Origin: DVED01 sp963838375 | Lineage (GTDB): Bacteria; Cyanobacteriota; Cyanobacteriia; Cyanobacteriales; Geitlerinemataceae | DNA length: 64,000 nucleotides | Direction of reading: 5' to 3' | NCBI GenBank assembly: GCA_963838375.1 | Contig: CAWIQY010000003.1 | Span: forward strand, 372,001-436,000 | Shown here: piece by piece, positions 38,112 through 47,055 of the stretch | Layout: each line of letters starts with the position of its first letter | Numbering within the stretch: position 1 is the stretch's first letter | The notes under the pieces: model-generated | Told to the model about the DNA's origin: nothing | The model's input: the letters and a program-made list of their open reading frames with translations, nothing else | Databases searched by the model: none | Position numbers and translations under genes: made by a program

Positions 38112-38356
38112 CGATGTTTCTCCTAAATAACAGGTTAGATGGCACTTGAAATGAATAATTGAGAAAAAGAAAAAAGATCTCACTCTATGACAGTTTGTCC
38201 GGATTTAGCAGTCAAAAAATTGAGAAGTCGGTTGTCATCCCCACGCAATCTTTGTATTCAGTTCTGTCAAACTTCCTCGGCATTTTTCGTGCGTCCCCAT
38301 CTGTGTCAACTCTGTGCGGGAATAGATTGAAAGAAGAACTCAACCCAGAAAAACAA

Positions 38357-38403
38357 GTGTATGTATACACGTACGTATATGCGTGTATATACGTACGTGT
38401 ATG
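38357..38403. other. 47-bp perfect alternating purine-pyrimidine tract with cruciform potential
   Basis: Every base from 38357 to 38403 alternates purine and pyrimidine (GTGTATGTATACAC, CGTACGT and similar words). Inside it ACACGTACGTATAT (38367-38380) and ATATACGTACGTGT (38387-38400) are perfect inverted arms. It lies about 250 bases upstream of the FAD oxidase gene, in a 941-base region with only one weak ORF. Such tracts can adopt Z-DNA or extrude as cruciforms. Confidence 0.85.
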
Positions 38404-38707
38404 AAGCCAGTATAGCCGGACATCTCGTAAAAAACACCGATCTAATTTAATGGTTTGATAAAGTTTTACTCAATATTTTCGTCATGTAGATAAAGCTTGA
38501 GTAAAGTTCATTGAATATACGCAGGACTTACGCAGACCCGCCCAAGATCGCTCGATCGCAGAGAACACCAGAATCCGAACAACGAGACGGATTCTGGGAT
38601 GACACGATCGGCTTCTCAGTATATACTGAATATACTGAGAGGCTAGTCCAAATATCAAAAGTAGGTAGAGTTCTCGCCGCGACCGCTGCTGCCACGAAAA
38701 CTCCCAT

Positions 38708-38929
38708 ATGGCGAGAGTCACAGACATCTCAGAAACGTCAACGATGGTCAAGTCGATCGAGTTTGCAAAAAATGGAAACAGCCGCAGACCGAAGATCTAT
38801 CTCAAGGTCGATGGCACATCGGTGGATCTCACCTATAAAAAGATAGGCACTCATCGTCTTGTGGAATTAATGCTCGAGTTCGCCAACAGAAAAAATTCAG
38901 ACACGATCGAGATCTCTCAACCCATTTAA
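38708..38929 (+). CDS. Small hypothetical protein
   Basis: 73 residues (or 61 from ATG 38744: MVKSIEFAKNGNSRRPKIYLKVDGT). It has a plausible beta-beta-alpha pattern (KIYLKVDGTSVDLTYKKIG, then LVELMLEFAN). No ribosome-binding site stands out, and I do not recognise the family. It is upstream of the RND adaptor on the same strand. A palindrome built from CAGTATATACTG/AATATACTGAG lies before it at about 38613-38641 and may include a promoter. It could be non-coding. Confidence 0.3.
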   Translation: MARVTDISETSTMVKSIEFAKNGNSRRPKIYLKVDGTSVDLTYKKIGTHRLVELMLEFANRKNSDTIEISQPI

Positions 38930-39052
38930 AAGACCCATTTCAAACAACGATCTCGATCGTGGGTCAGAGATCTTCAAATCTATACCTTCAAATCTATACC
39001 GTTTAAGATTTATCAATCACATCAAGACATCTAACCACCAACGGGATGAAGT

Positions 39053-40862
39053 ATGAATTTTCGGCAAGACGAGCGATCGCCTAGTTCCACAGACCAACGA
39101 GAAGAACAGCTACAGCTACCCCTTTTTCCACTCGCCGAAACCCCTGTAGAAACGGACTTCGAGCCATCTTCCGGGGAAACCGACAAAGAGTTAAAACGAT
39201 CGCCCAACCTGATGGCATGGGCGATCGTTTTAGCCACTATTGCCCTAGCAGCAGGCATCGGGTTTTGGCAGGGGCGACAATCGCAAAACGTGACGTCATC
39301 GGCTGCCTCCTCGGAAAAACCCCGTGCCTCTCCTGTCAAATTCATCACCGTCGAAACCTCCGCTCTCCAAGACGCCTCGGAGTTTGTGGGAACCTTAGAA
39401 GCTGCGGAAACGGCAACCCTCCGCTCCCAAGTCGAAGGTCAAATCGTCGAAATTTACGTTCAACCCGGCGATGTGGTGGACACCGGAGATGTTATCGCCC
39501 AAATTGACCCCCGCGAAGCTGGAGCCGATTTGGGGCAAGCCGAAGCCAGCCTGAACCGCGCCGAAGCTCGTCTTGCCGAATTGAAAGCCGGAAGCCGCGA
39601 AGAAGATATCTCTGCTGCCGTTGCCAAAGTCGATCGCACCCAGGCTCAACAAGCCGCCTCCGAAGCCCGTCTTGCCGAATTGAAAGCCGGAAGCCGCGAA
39701 GAAGATATCTCTGCCGCCGTTGCCAAAGTCGATCGCACCCAAGCCCAACTCGACGAACTCCAGGCAGGAGCCCGTTCCGAAGACATTGCCGAAGCCGGGG
39801 CTAGCGTCACCAAAGCCCTGAGCGAAGTCGAAGAAAGGCGATCGGCACTGACTTTAGCACGAACCAACCTGCGACGCCAGCGCCAACTGGAAGCCGAAGG
39901 GGCAATTTCTACCAACGATCTCGATCGTGCCATCGACGAAGAACGCCGCGCCGAGGCGAGTTTGGCACAATCCGAAGCCGGAGTTGCCGAAGCCCGACGG
40001 CGGCTGGAACGGCTGGAAAACGGCACGCGCCCGGAAGAAATCGCTCAAGCCGAAGCCGATGTTGCCGAAGCCCAAAGCGAGTTAGACGAATTGCGCAACG
40101 GTGCGCGCCCGGAAGAAATCGCCGCAGCCGGGGCCGATGTTGCCGCAGCCGCAGCCAATGTTGCCGAGGCTCAAAGTGAGTTAGACGAATTGCGCAACGG
40201 TACACGTCCGGAAGAAATCGCTCAAGCCGAAGCCGATGTCCAGTCGGCACGGGCCCAAATTGAAGCGTCGGCAGTGGGGGTGCAAGATACGCAAATTCTC
40301 GCGCCGTTTCCAGGAACCGTGAGCGATCTTCAACTCAAAGTTGGGGATTTCCTCCAAAAAGGAGACGAACTGACAGCGTTGATTCAAAATGACGTTCTGG
40401 AAATGCGAGTCCCCATTCCTTTAGAAAAATCGCCACAATTGAGAATTGGATTGCCCGTGGAAGTTACCGATGCTGAAGGGAAAAATTTGACTTCTGGACG
40501 GGTGAGTTTTGTGTCTCCCCAAGTGAATTCTACTGCCCAAACGGTGTTAGTCAAAGTTGCGGTAGACAACCCGACGGGAAAATTACGCGATCGAGCAATT
40601 CGTCCGCGCTCGGGTGATTTGGAGCCGGCGTCCGGCAGCGATAGTGGTTCCCTCCAATGCGGTTATTTTTGAAGGCGAAAACCGATTTGTTTATCTCGCC
40701 CAAGGCAACACCGAAATGGTTGCCAAAAAGCAACCCGTGAAATTGGGGGAAGCTGGCGGCGATACGACCGAAATTATCGAAGGTTTAAATACCGGCGATC
40801 GTCTCATCGTTTCCGGCATCCAAAAAATCTCCGACGGAAAACCCATTCAAGGGAGTGAATAG
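39053..40862 (+). pseudogene. RND efflux periplasmic adaptor (HlyD/AcrA family), repeat-rich hairpin, frameshifted
   Basis: About 603 residues in sum. Cytoplasmic N-terminus, one transmembrane helix (MAWAIVLATIALAAGIGFWQ), lipoyl/barrel halves (ETATLRSQVEGQIVEIYVQPGDVVDTGDVIAQIDP; later ILAPFPGTVSDLQLKVGDFLQKGDELTAL) around a long coiled-coil hairpin. The hairpin is built from 33-residue repeats (ARLAELKAGSREEDIS, VAKVDRTQAQ; AQSELDELRNGARPEE). One extra base near 40594 shifts the frame: GKLRDR continues as QFVRARVIWSRRPAAIVVPSNAVI in the other frame to the stop at 40862. The complete pump would need an outer-membrane TolC-type channel, not seen here. The RND permease starts 43 bases downstream. 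Confidence 0.87.
39563..39749 (+). repeat. Two 88-bp direct repeats at 99-bp period inside the RND adaptor
   Basis: Copies at 39563-39650 and 39662-39749 differ at only about four positions and encode the same 33-residue coiled-coil unit. A second set of similar units (DELRNG…RPEE) is at about 40040-40240. Near identity implies recent unequal crossing-over or slippage. Confidence 0.8.
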
Positions 40863-40888
40863 TGAATAGTTGATAGTTAATAGTTAGC
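40858..40888. repeat. Short tandem repeat (ATAGTTGATAGTTA) before the RND permease
   Basis: Seven-base units of the form ATAGTTG/ATAGTTA span the adaptor stop codon and end about 17 bases before the permease ATG. The same unit occurs at 53735-53780. Confidence 0.65.
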
Positions 40889-40905
40889 CCATTACCCCTC
40901 ATGCC

Positions 40906-43900
40906 ATGTTTACCGATTTCTTTATCAAACGGGCTGTATTTTCTTCAGTTTGTTCCTTGATTATTATCTTGGTTGGAGTAGTTGGATATACGCGCCTTCC
41001 CGTGAAAGAATATCCGGCGATCGATCCCCCTGTTGTTAGCGTCACCACCACCTATTTAGGGGCAAACCCCAACACAGTAGAAACCGAAGTTACCGAAATT
41101 CTGGAAGCGGAAATTAATGGAGTCGAAGGGATTAAAACCCTCACCTCCGAAAGCCGAGAATCGGTCAGTTCGATTACCGTACAGTTCAATCTCGATCGAG
41201 ATGTGGATATCGCCGCCCAAGATGTTAGCAGTCGCGTTTCTCAAGCAGTGGGGAGATTGCCAGACGAAGTAGAAACCCCAGTGGTGCGAAAACAATCGGG
41301 AGATGCTTCGCCCATTATGTGGTTTGCTTTGTACACCGAAGACGGCAGCCTTTCTAACTTAGAATTGAGCGATTATGCCGATCGCATTCTCGTCAACGCC
41401 CTGGAAACCGTTCCCGGTGTCAGTAACATTATCATCGGGGGAGAACGCCGCTACGCCATGCGTTTGTGGATCGATCCCCAAAAGCTAGCCGCGCGAAACA
41501 TCACCATTTTGGATGTCGAAGACGCCCTGCGGCGAGAAAACCTAGAACTGCCCAGCGGTCGAATTGAAGGCGAAAGTAGCGAATATCCGGTGCGAACTTT
41601 GGGCAGATTGCAAACCCCTGCCGAATACGAAGAACTGGTCATTCTCACGACTCCAGAAGGCATTCCCATCCGGTTAAAAGATATTGGTCGAGCAGAAATT
41701 GGCGCCGAAAACGATCGATCGTTCGTCCGATTCAAAGGCCAACCCGCCGTCGGTTTGGGTATCGTAAAACTCTCCACCGCCAATATTCTCGATGTGGCAG
41801 CAGCGGCGAAAGCCAAAATGGAACAACTCACCCCCAGTTTTCCCGAAGGTTTGAAATACGAAATTCCCGTCGATGATTCGGAATTTGTCAGTCTTGCCAT
41901 CGATGAAGTCTGGAGTTCGCTGTATCTCTCCATTTTTCTCGTCATTCTCGTCATCTTCTTCTTCCTGCGCGATTGGCGTGCCACCATCGTTCCCGCCGTC
42001 ACCATTCCGGTATCTTTGGTGGGCGTCTTCGCCGTCATGTATATTTTGGATTATTCCGTCAATACCCTGACGCTATTCGCCCTTACCTTGTCAACAGGTT
42101 TGGTGGTAGACGATGCCATCGTGGTTTTGGAGAACATCGTCCGCTACATCGAAGAAAACGAGATGAAACCCTTCCGGGCAGCCATGGGGGCAATGGCGGA
42201 AGTGGTATTTGCAGTGATTGCCACCACGGTGGTACTGGTGGCGGTGTTCGTTCCCGTCGCCTTTTCCAGCGGCGCATCGGGACGCTTATTTACCGAATTT
42301 GCCCTCACCCTGGCGGGTGCGGTGGTGATCTCCACTTTTGTAGCGCTGACCCTTGCGCCTGCCATTGCTGCCCGAATTCTGCGGCGCAACGGTCAAATGC
42401 AAGGCGTTGCATTTCGCCTCGTCGAACGCTTTCTAGATGGTTGGCAGAACCTGTATAGTTCTTCTCTCCAGCAATTGATGTCGGTGAAAGGATTGGTTGT
42501 GATTGGATTTTTTCTGTCTTTGGGATTAGTAGGAATTCTGTTTAGTCAACTGCCAAAAGAATTTCTGCCCATCGAAGATCGCGCCCGAATTATTACCTTT
42601 ATTCGCGCACCGCAAGGGGTGACGATCGACTATACCGATAAAGTGTCTCGCCAAGTCGAAGAAATCTACAGCCAAATTCCAGATATTCGAGCTTATTTTA
42701 GTGTGGGGGCATTTGGTCGGGGGGCACCGGGACAAGTCAACCAAGGTATTATCTTCGTACGATTGCAACACTGGAAAGACCGAAAAAAACCAGAACAGTC
42801 TCAAGAGGCGATCGTCGGGCAATTGTTCGGTCGGTTTTCGGCAATTACTGATGCCTTTGTTCTGCCGATCAATCCTTCCTCTTTACCCGGTTCTGGCTTC
42901 GGTCAACCCATTCAATTTGTTCTGCAAGGTAGCGATCTCGAACAACTGGCTCAAATTTCCGGCGAGTTTGCCCAACTGGCGAACCAACTGCCACAAGTGG
43001 TGAATATCGATACCGATTTAAAACTCACCAAACCGGAATTGACGCTGAAGGTCGATCGGCTCGCGGCATCGAATTTAGGGGTTTCAGTTCGGGATATTTC
43101 TCGCACGTTACAAATTCTGCTCGGCAGTCAAGAAATTACCAATTTCAATCGCGGAAATCGCCGTTATGAAGTGGTGGTTCAAGCCGAGAAAGAATTTCGA
43201 TCGACCCCAGATAGTATTCGCGAAATTTATGTCAAAACTCGTGAAAACCAGCTCGTTCCTTTGAGTAATTTCGTCTCGATCGAAACCACCACAACTCCCC
43301 CACAAATCAATCATTACAACCGATTTCGATCGGCAACGATCGAAGGCAGTCCCGCACCGGGAGTCAGCCTCGGGGAAGCACTCACCGCCTTAGAAAATTT
43401 AAGCCAAGAAGTCGTTCCTCCAGAGATTAGCACTGCCTTAGCCGGACAATCCCTAGAATTTAGAGAAGCGGGTCAATCGACCTTTTTTATCTTTGCACTG
43501 GCACTGGCTTTTATTTTCTTAGTCCTGGCGGCACAGTTTGAAAGTTATATCGATCCCGTTGTCGTTTTACTCGCCGTTCCATTATCTTTAATCGGGGCAT
43601 TTTCTGCGTTACTTTTATTCGGTTTAAACCTCAATGTTTACAGTCAAATCGGGTTAATTATGCTCATTGGTTTATCTACCAAAAACTCGATTTTGATTGT
43701 CGAATTTGCCAATCAGCAGCGAGAAAAAGGACAGTCTATTCTTCACGCCGTTTTAGAAGCCGGAAAACTTCGGTTTCGTCCGATTCTGATGACGGCATTT
43801 TCCACTGTATTTGGGTTATTACCGTTGGCGCTGGCAACGGGTGCAGGTGCGGCGAGTCGGGTGTCTCTCGGTGTTGCGGTTGTGGGGGGAATGTTGGTTT

Positions 43901-44004
43901 CTACCTTTTTGAGTTTATATGTGATTCCCGTGTTTTACGTTCTGGCAACCACGGCACAAACTCGACTCACGAAACGCTTTGATTCGTCGGAAAGTGAATT
44001 TTAG
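40906..44004 (+). CDS. RND efflux permease, AcrB/hydrophobe-amphiphile exporter type
   Basis: 1032 residues, the usual size of AcrB/MexB trimer subunits. Proton-driven export of amphiphilic compounds from the inner membrane through the adaptor. Motifs: N-terminal FFIKRAVFSSVCSLIIILVG helix, LPVKEYPAIDPPVVSVTTTYLGANP, two porter domains, TM4 GLVVDDAIVVLENIVRY carrying the proton-relay Asp pair, VPVAFSSGASGRLFTEFALTLAGA, and in the second half AALAFIFLVLAAQFESYIDP-like and GLSTKNSILIVEFANQ (Lys of the relay). The frame is intact. Transcribed with the adaptor upstream. Substrates cannot be deduced. Confidence 0.94.
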   Translation: MFTDFFIKRAVFSSVCSLIIILVGVVGYTRLPVKEYPAIDPPVVSVTTTYLGANPNTVETEVTEILEAEINGVEGIKTLTSESRESVSSITVQFNLDRDVDIAAQDVSSRVSQAVGRLPDEVETPVVRKQSGDASPIMWFALYTEDGSLSNLELSDYADRILVNALETVPGVSNIIIGGERRYAMRLWIDPQKLAARNITILDVEDALRRENLELPSGRIEGESSEYPVRTLGRLQTPAEYEELVILTTPEGIPIRLKDIGRAEIGAENDRSFVRFKGQPAVGLGIVKLSTANILDVAAAAKAKMEQLTPSFPEGLKYEIPVDDSEFVSLAIDEVWSSLYLSIFLVILVIFFFLRDWRATIVPAVTIPVSLVGVFAVMYILDYSVNTLTLFALTLSTGLVVDDAIVVLENIVRYIEENEMKPFRAAMGAMAEVVFAVIATTVVLVAVFVPVAFSSGASGRLFTEFALTLAGAVVISTFVALTLAPAIAARILRRNGQMQGVAFRLVERFLDGWQNLYSSSLQQLMSVKGLVVIGFFLSLGLVGILFSQLPKEFLPIEDRARIITFIRAPQGVTIDYTDKVSRQVEEIYSQIPDIRAYFSVGAFGRGAPGQVNQGIIFVRLQHWKDRKKPEQSQEAIVGQLFGRFSAITDAFVLPINPSSLPGSGFGQPIQFVLQGSDLEQLAQISGEFAQLANQLPQVVNIDTDLKLTKPELTLKVDRLAASNLGVSVRDISRTLQILLGSQEITNFNRGNRRYEVVVQAEKEFRSTPDSIREIYVKTRENQLVPLSNFVSIETTTTPPQINHYNRFRSATIEGSPAPGVSLGEALTALENLSQEVVPPEISTALAGQSLEFREAGQSTFFIFALALAFIFLVLAAQFESYIDPVVVLLAVPLSLIGAFSALLLFGLNLNVYSQIGLIMLIGLSTKNSILIVEFANQQREKGQSILHAVLEAGKLRFRPILMTAFSTVFGLLPLALATGAGAASRVSLGVAVVGGMLVSTFLSLYVIPVFYVLATTAQTRLTKRFDSSESEF

Positions 44005-44129
44005 GAATCGTTATTTCTTGAAAATCAACAGTAACGTGAAGATGACGATTAAGATTCCTTCTTGAAAATGTTCATTGTTGTGTAGGCGGTGGTTAACTCA
44101 AACCTACTTGTTGAGTTTACCATATCTCA

Positions 44130-44219
44130 CCTGTCATTCATCCCGACGCTCAACGGTTAGCGGCAAGACCATGGGTCTCTTACTTCCGCCTCCCGTTAGA
44201 GCGCGGGGCTTCTGACAGG
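44130..44219 (+). ncRNA. Highly structured RNA-like element, possible IS200/IS605 (TnpB omega-RNA) right-end remnant
   Basis: Nested complementary segments form one long hairpin: CCTGTCA/TGACAGG (44130-44136 with 44213-44219), GCTC/GAGC, AACGG/CCGTT (44152-44156 with 44193-44197), GCGG/CCGC, and AGACC/GGTCT (44166-44170 with 44174-44178) closed by an ATG loop. The flanking words (TCATCCCGACGCTC, GAGCGCGGGGCTTCTGACAGG split across the stem) resemble, from memory, the 3' ends of cyanobacterial tnpB elements. No tnpB ORF is near, so it may be a solo end or an independent ncRNA. The strand is chosen by that resemblance. The rest of 44005-44542 shows nothing I recognise. Confidence 0.45.
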
Positions 44220-44542
44220 GTTAGCTAAAGCGCCACAGGCAATAATGATGGATAAAATTTTCAGATAAATTCCCATCCAAGGACGATCGCATGATTGCTG
44301 GATGCCCTCAAAAAGCTTGAGTAATCTTGGCGTTAACTCAGACTCAAAAAACATCATTCAACTCCGACAAATTGTTACTTTTATAACAGATTGTTTGACA
44401 GGACTATTTTATTTTACTTCGATCGAGCGGGTTCGGCATCTCGATCGAAGTCAATAGACGAGAAGATCGAAATTCAAAATGCCTTCTAAATGGCAAAACC
44501 CCCACATCTGCCAGACAGTACAGAATGCGAAGGTTCTACCCA

Positions 44543-46693
44543 CTAGTCAGGATCTCCACTCATCGCCAACCCTTCATCTAACGATGTCGAAGACATTGGC
44601 AGAACTGAGGACGGTAGTTGAGAAGCTATTTTGTCCGCAGAACCCTGATACAGTTTAATCTCCTGTTGAGGAGCAGCCAACTCAATATCTAACTCTCCAA
44701 TGCGCTTTTGCAAGAGTTTCAGCAAGTCAACATAGACAACCCAAAAGTCCTCTGTCGTCGCCCATGCCGACAAACCCACAGGGATATAGTAGTCAAAATG
44801 AGTATTCCAAGGAAACCAACCCGGTGCCGGGGTATCGAGCACTTTAGGATGCGAGGAGGCAATCTCGAGCCACATCGATCGAACTTTCTCCAGATCTTGC
44901 GTAAACTTGACATTGATGGGCAACACAATCTTTCGCATATCTGCGTGGGTGTAATTAATAATGTCACTTCCCCAAACCGTATTGTTAGGCAGGCTGACGA
45001 TACTTCCGTCAAAACCCTTCAGTTTGGTGTTAGCAAGAGAAATCGAGTCCACATACGCCCAGTAGCCTGCCACCTTGATTTCATCACCCACATCAAAAGG
45101 CTTATTCAACAACAACATTAGCCCACTGGCAAGATTCCCCAAGTTACTTTGCAACGCAAAGGCAAGCACGAAACTAGCCCCCCCCACCAAGGCGATAATC
45201 GGTCCTAAACTCACTCCCAGGGATGTCAGCGCCAGCAACACACCGGCGACCAAAATACCGCGTCCGACTACTATGACGATAAATTCACGGAATAGAGACG
45301 ACACGCTACCAACTCGGGTGAGAACTTTCTTCAAAATCAAGGCGACCAGACGAGAAACAATCAGCGAGGCAATGACAATGCCGAGAAATTGAGCTAAATT
45401 CAGACCCCATCGGACACCACCTTCCTCTGATTTGACCCAACTCACCAGCCGGACTCCTAACCCCTCGGTATCTGTGACATTGAGTTCAATACCACTGACA
45501 GCCTTAATATATGTACGATAGGATGCAGTGTCGCCGCCCTTACCATCTATGGCATCTAAAACGATCTGAAAACGATCGATAATTGCGGTCTGTTCCCCTT
45601 GCAGATCGGTGACATTCACCACCAATTGATTCTTTAAATCCGACTCGGCTTCTGCCACATCCCCAAGCTGCTCGGCAACTTCTGTGAGGTCTTCCCCAGA
45701 GTCCTGAGTGGCTTCCTCTGCCCCATCGCCCGCTTCTGTCCCGGTCTGCTGTTGTGCCGTTTTCAGGTCAGTGGCAATATCCTTAAGTGCTTCTCCTGCC
45801 TCTTCAGACTCGACCGACCCCTCTTCTTCCGCAGCCGATGGCGCCAACCCGGAGTCAGAAATCGCCTTACTTGCCTGTATTACCTTAGCTCGAGCCGCAT
45901 CAACCTTGGCTGATAATTCCTTAAATTCGGGTGAATCCGGAACGGCACCTTCTAGATTTTCCTCTGCCACCTCTAAATCGATCAGAGCTCTGTCTAAGGC
46001 ATCAATCTTCTCGGTCGCTTCATCGTAGTCGGCAGAACCCGCCGTAAGTTCATCTCTTTCGGCTTCTGCTTCTTCCAAAACTTGCCGAGCGCTGGAGATC
46101 TCTTCTTCGCTCTCCGCTTCATCTACAACCGCCTGTAACCCTTTGTCCTCCTTAAGTTCGTTGCCGATTGTAACGGCATCCCGAATCGCCTGTCTCGCTT
46201 CCTGAAGAGCTTGCTTTGCTTCCTCTAGCTGTTGAGTCGCCTTCTCGTATTCTGGCGTCCCCGGCGATGTCTGTGCCTGGGCGGCTTCGGCTTCGGCGAG
46301 TTTGGCTTCTGCCTCTGTTACCAATTTTGCCGCTGACTCTTGAGATTCAATCGCTAGGTTTTGGCGCTTGATGGCAATCTCTGACTGACTAATTTCCTGA
46401 ACTTTGTCTTTCAGTAAGAGTAACCAAGCAGCCGCTTCGGTTTGTAGTTCTTCCAGAGTCAAGGGTTTGACTAATAACTCTAGCTGATCGATCGGGACGG
46501 TCAGGTCTTCTACAGTCACAGCTTTAGCTGGATCCACTTCTGAGGGAATGGTGGATTCAATTAAAACGGACTCGCTTTCTTCTTCTGTCCCTTCTGCCTC
46601 CTGTGACAGCGCCGGGAGACCGAACACTGCAAAGACTGAAATCAGACCGGTGACAACGACCGCCTGAATCCTGACAAAAACCACTCTACGCAT
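44543..46693 (-). CDS. MscS-family mechanosensitive channel with long N-terminal coiled coil
   Basis: 716 residues. A signal peptide (AVVVTGLISVFAVFGLPALSQ) leads to a 340-residue, Glu/Ala-rich coiled-coil region (EAEAKLAEAEAAQAQ, ATQQLEEAKQALQEARQAI, SARQVLEEAEAERDEL) in the periplasm. Membrane helices span about 430-520 (FLGIVIASLIVSRLVALIL; GRGILVAGVLLALTSLGVSLGPIIALVGG). The pore helix and MscS beta domain follow: ALQSNLGNLASGLMLLLNKPFDVGDEIKVAGYWAYVDSISLANTKLKGFDGSIVSLPNNTVWGSDIINYT. It opens under membrane tension to release solutes. The periplasmic coiled coil is unusual in size. AAGGAAAC stands 5' of the start. Confidence 0.9.
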   Translation of the reverse strand: MRRVVFVRIQAVVVTGLISVFAVFGLPALSQEAEGTEEESESVLIESTIPSEVDPAKAVTVEDLTVPIDQLELLVKPLTLEELQTEAAAWLLLLKDKVQEISQSEIAIKRQNLAIESQESAAKLVTEAEAKLAEAEAAQAQTSPGTPEYEKATQQLEEAKQALQEARQAIRDAVTIGNELKEDKGLQAVVDEAESEEEISSARQVLEEAEAERDELTAGSADYDEATEKIDALDRALIDLEVAEENLEGAVPDSPEFKELSAKVDAARAKVIQASKAISDSGLAPSAAEEEGSVESEEAGEALKDIATDLKTAQQQTGTEAGDGAEEATQDSGEDLTEVAEQLGDVAEAESDLKNQLVVNVTDLQGEQTAIIDRFQIVLDAIDGKGGDTASYRTYIKAVSGIELNVTDTEGLGVRLVSWVKSEEGGVRWGLNLAQFLGIVIASLIVSRLVALILKKVLTRVGSVSSLFREFIVIVVGRGILVAGVLLALTSLGVSLGPIIALVGGASFVLAFALQSNLGNLASGLMLLLNKPFDVGDEIKVAGYWAYVDSISLANTKLKGFDGSIVSLPNNTVWGSDIINYTHADMRKIVLPINVKFTQDLEKVRSMWLEIASSHPKVLDTPAPGWFPWNTHFDYYIPVGLSAWATTEDFWVVYVDLLKLLQKRIGELDIELAAPQQEIKLYQGSADKIASQLPSSVLPMSSTSLDEGLAMSGDPD

Positions 46694-47055
46694 TACCTGA
46701 AAGTTTCCTTTAACATTAGATAACAGTACAAAATAACCCTAGCAAAATTCGTTGTTCTTCAACTCAACCTTAGTACAGCACAAAAAACCGACAACCGCCA
46801 AGCATTGCTCGAAGTTGTAGTCTAGATCGAGTTCGATCGAGTGAAGAAAGAGAAAAGTCTCCCTGATTAAACAGGGTTGTTTCATTCCCTGACAGGCGTA
46901 GATTGTTAAGCGGGAAAAGCCAGAGATGTTGTCTCTTCGAGCAGAATTTCGACCAGAAAAACCAGCAATTGAGTCAAAAAATCACTGACTGTTTGAGGGA
47001 TTGACAAAATCACCCACCCGATGCATCGAATGAAACAGCTCTGCTTTGCACCTTC
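46694..47055. other. Intergenic gap without a recognised gene
   Basis: 362 bases between the MscS start and the end of the HTH-AAA-GGDEF gene. The only structure seen is a small hairpin CCCTGATTAAACAGGG at about 46861-46876. It should include the MscS promoter. Confidence 0.5.

Noticed and set aside
37735..38130. 131-residue plus-strand ORF opposite the FAD oxidase
   Set aside because: It is a shadow of the oxidase reading frame; the minus-strand product has clear flavoprotein motifs and a good ribosome-binding site.
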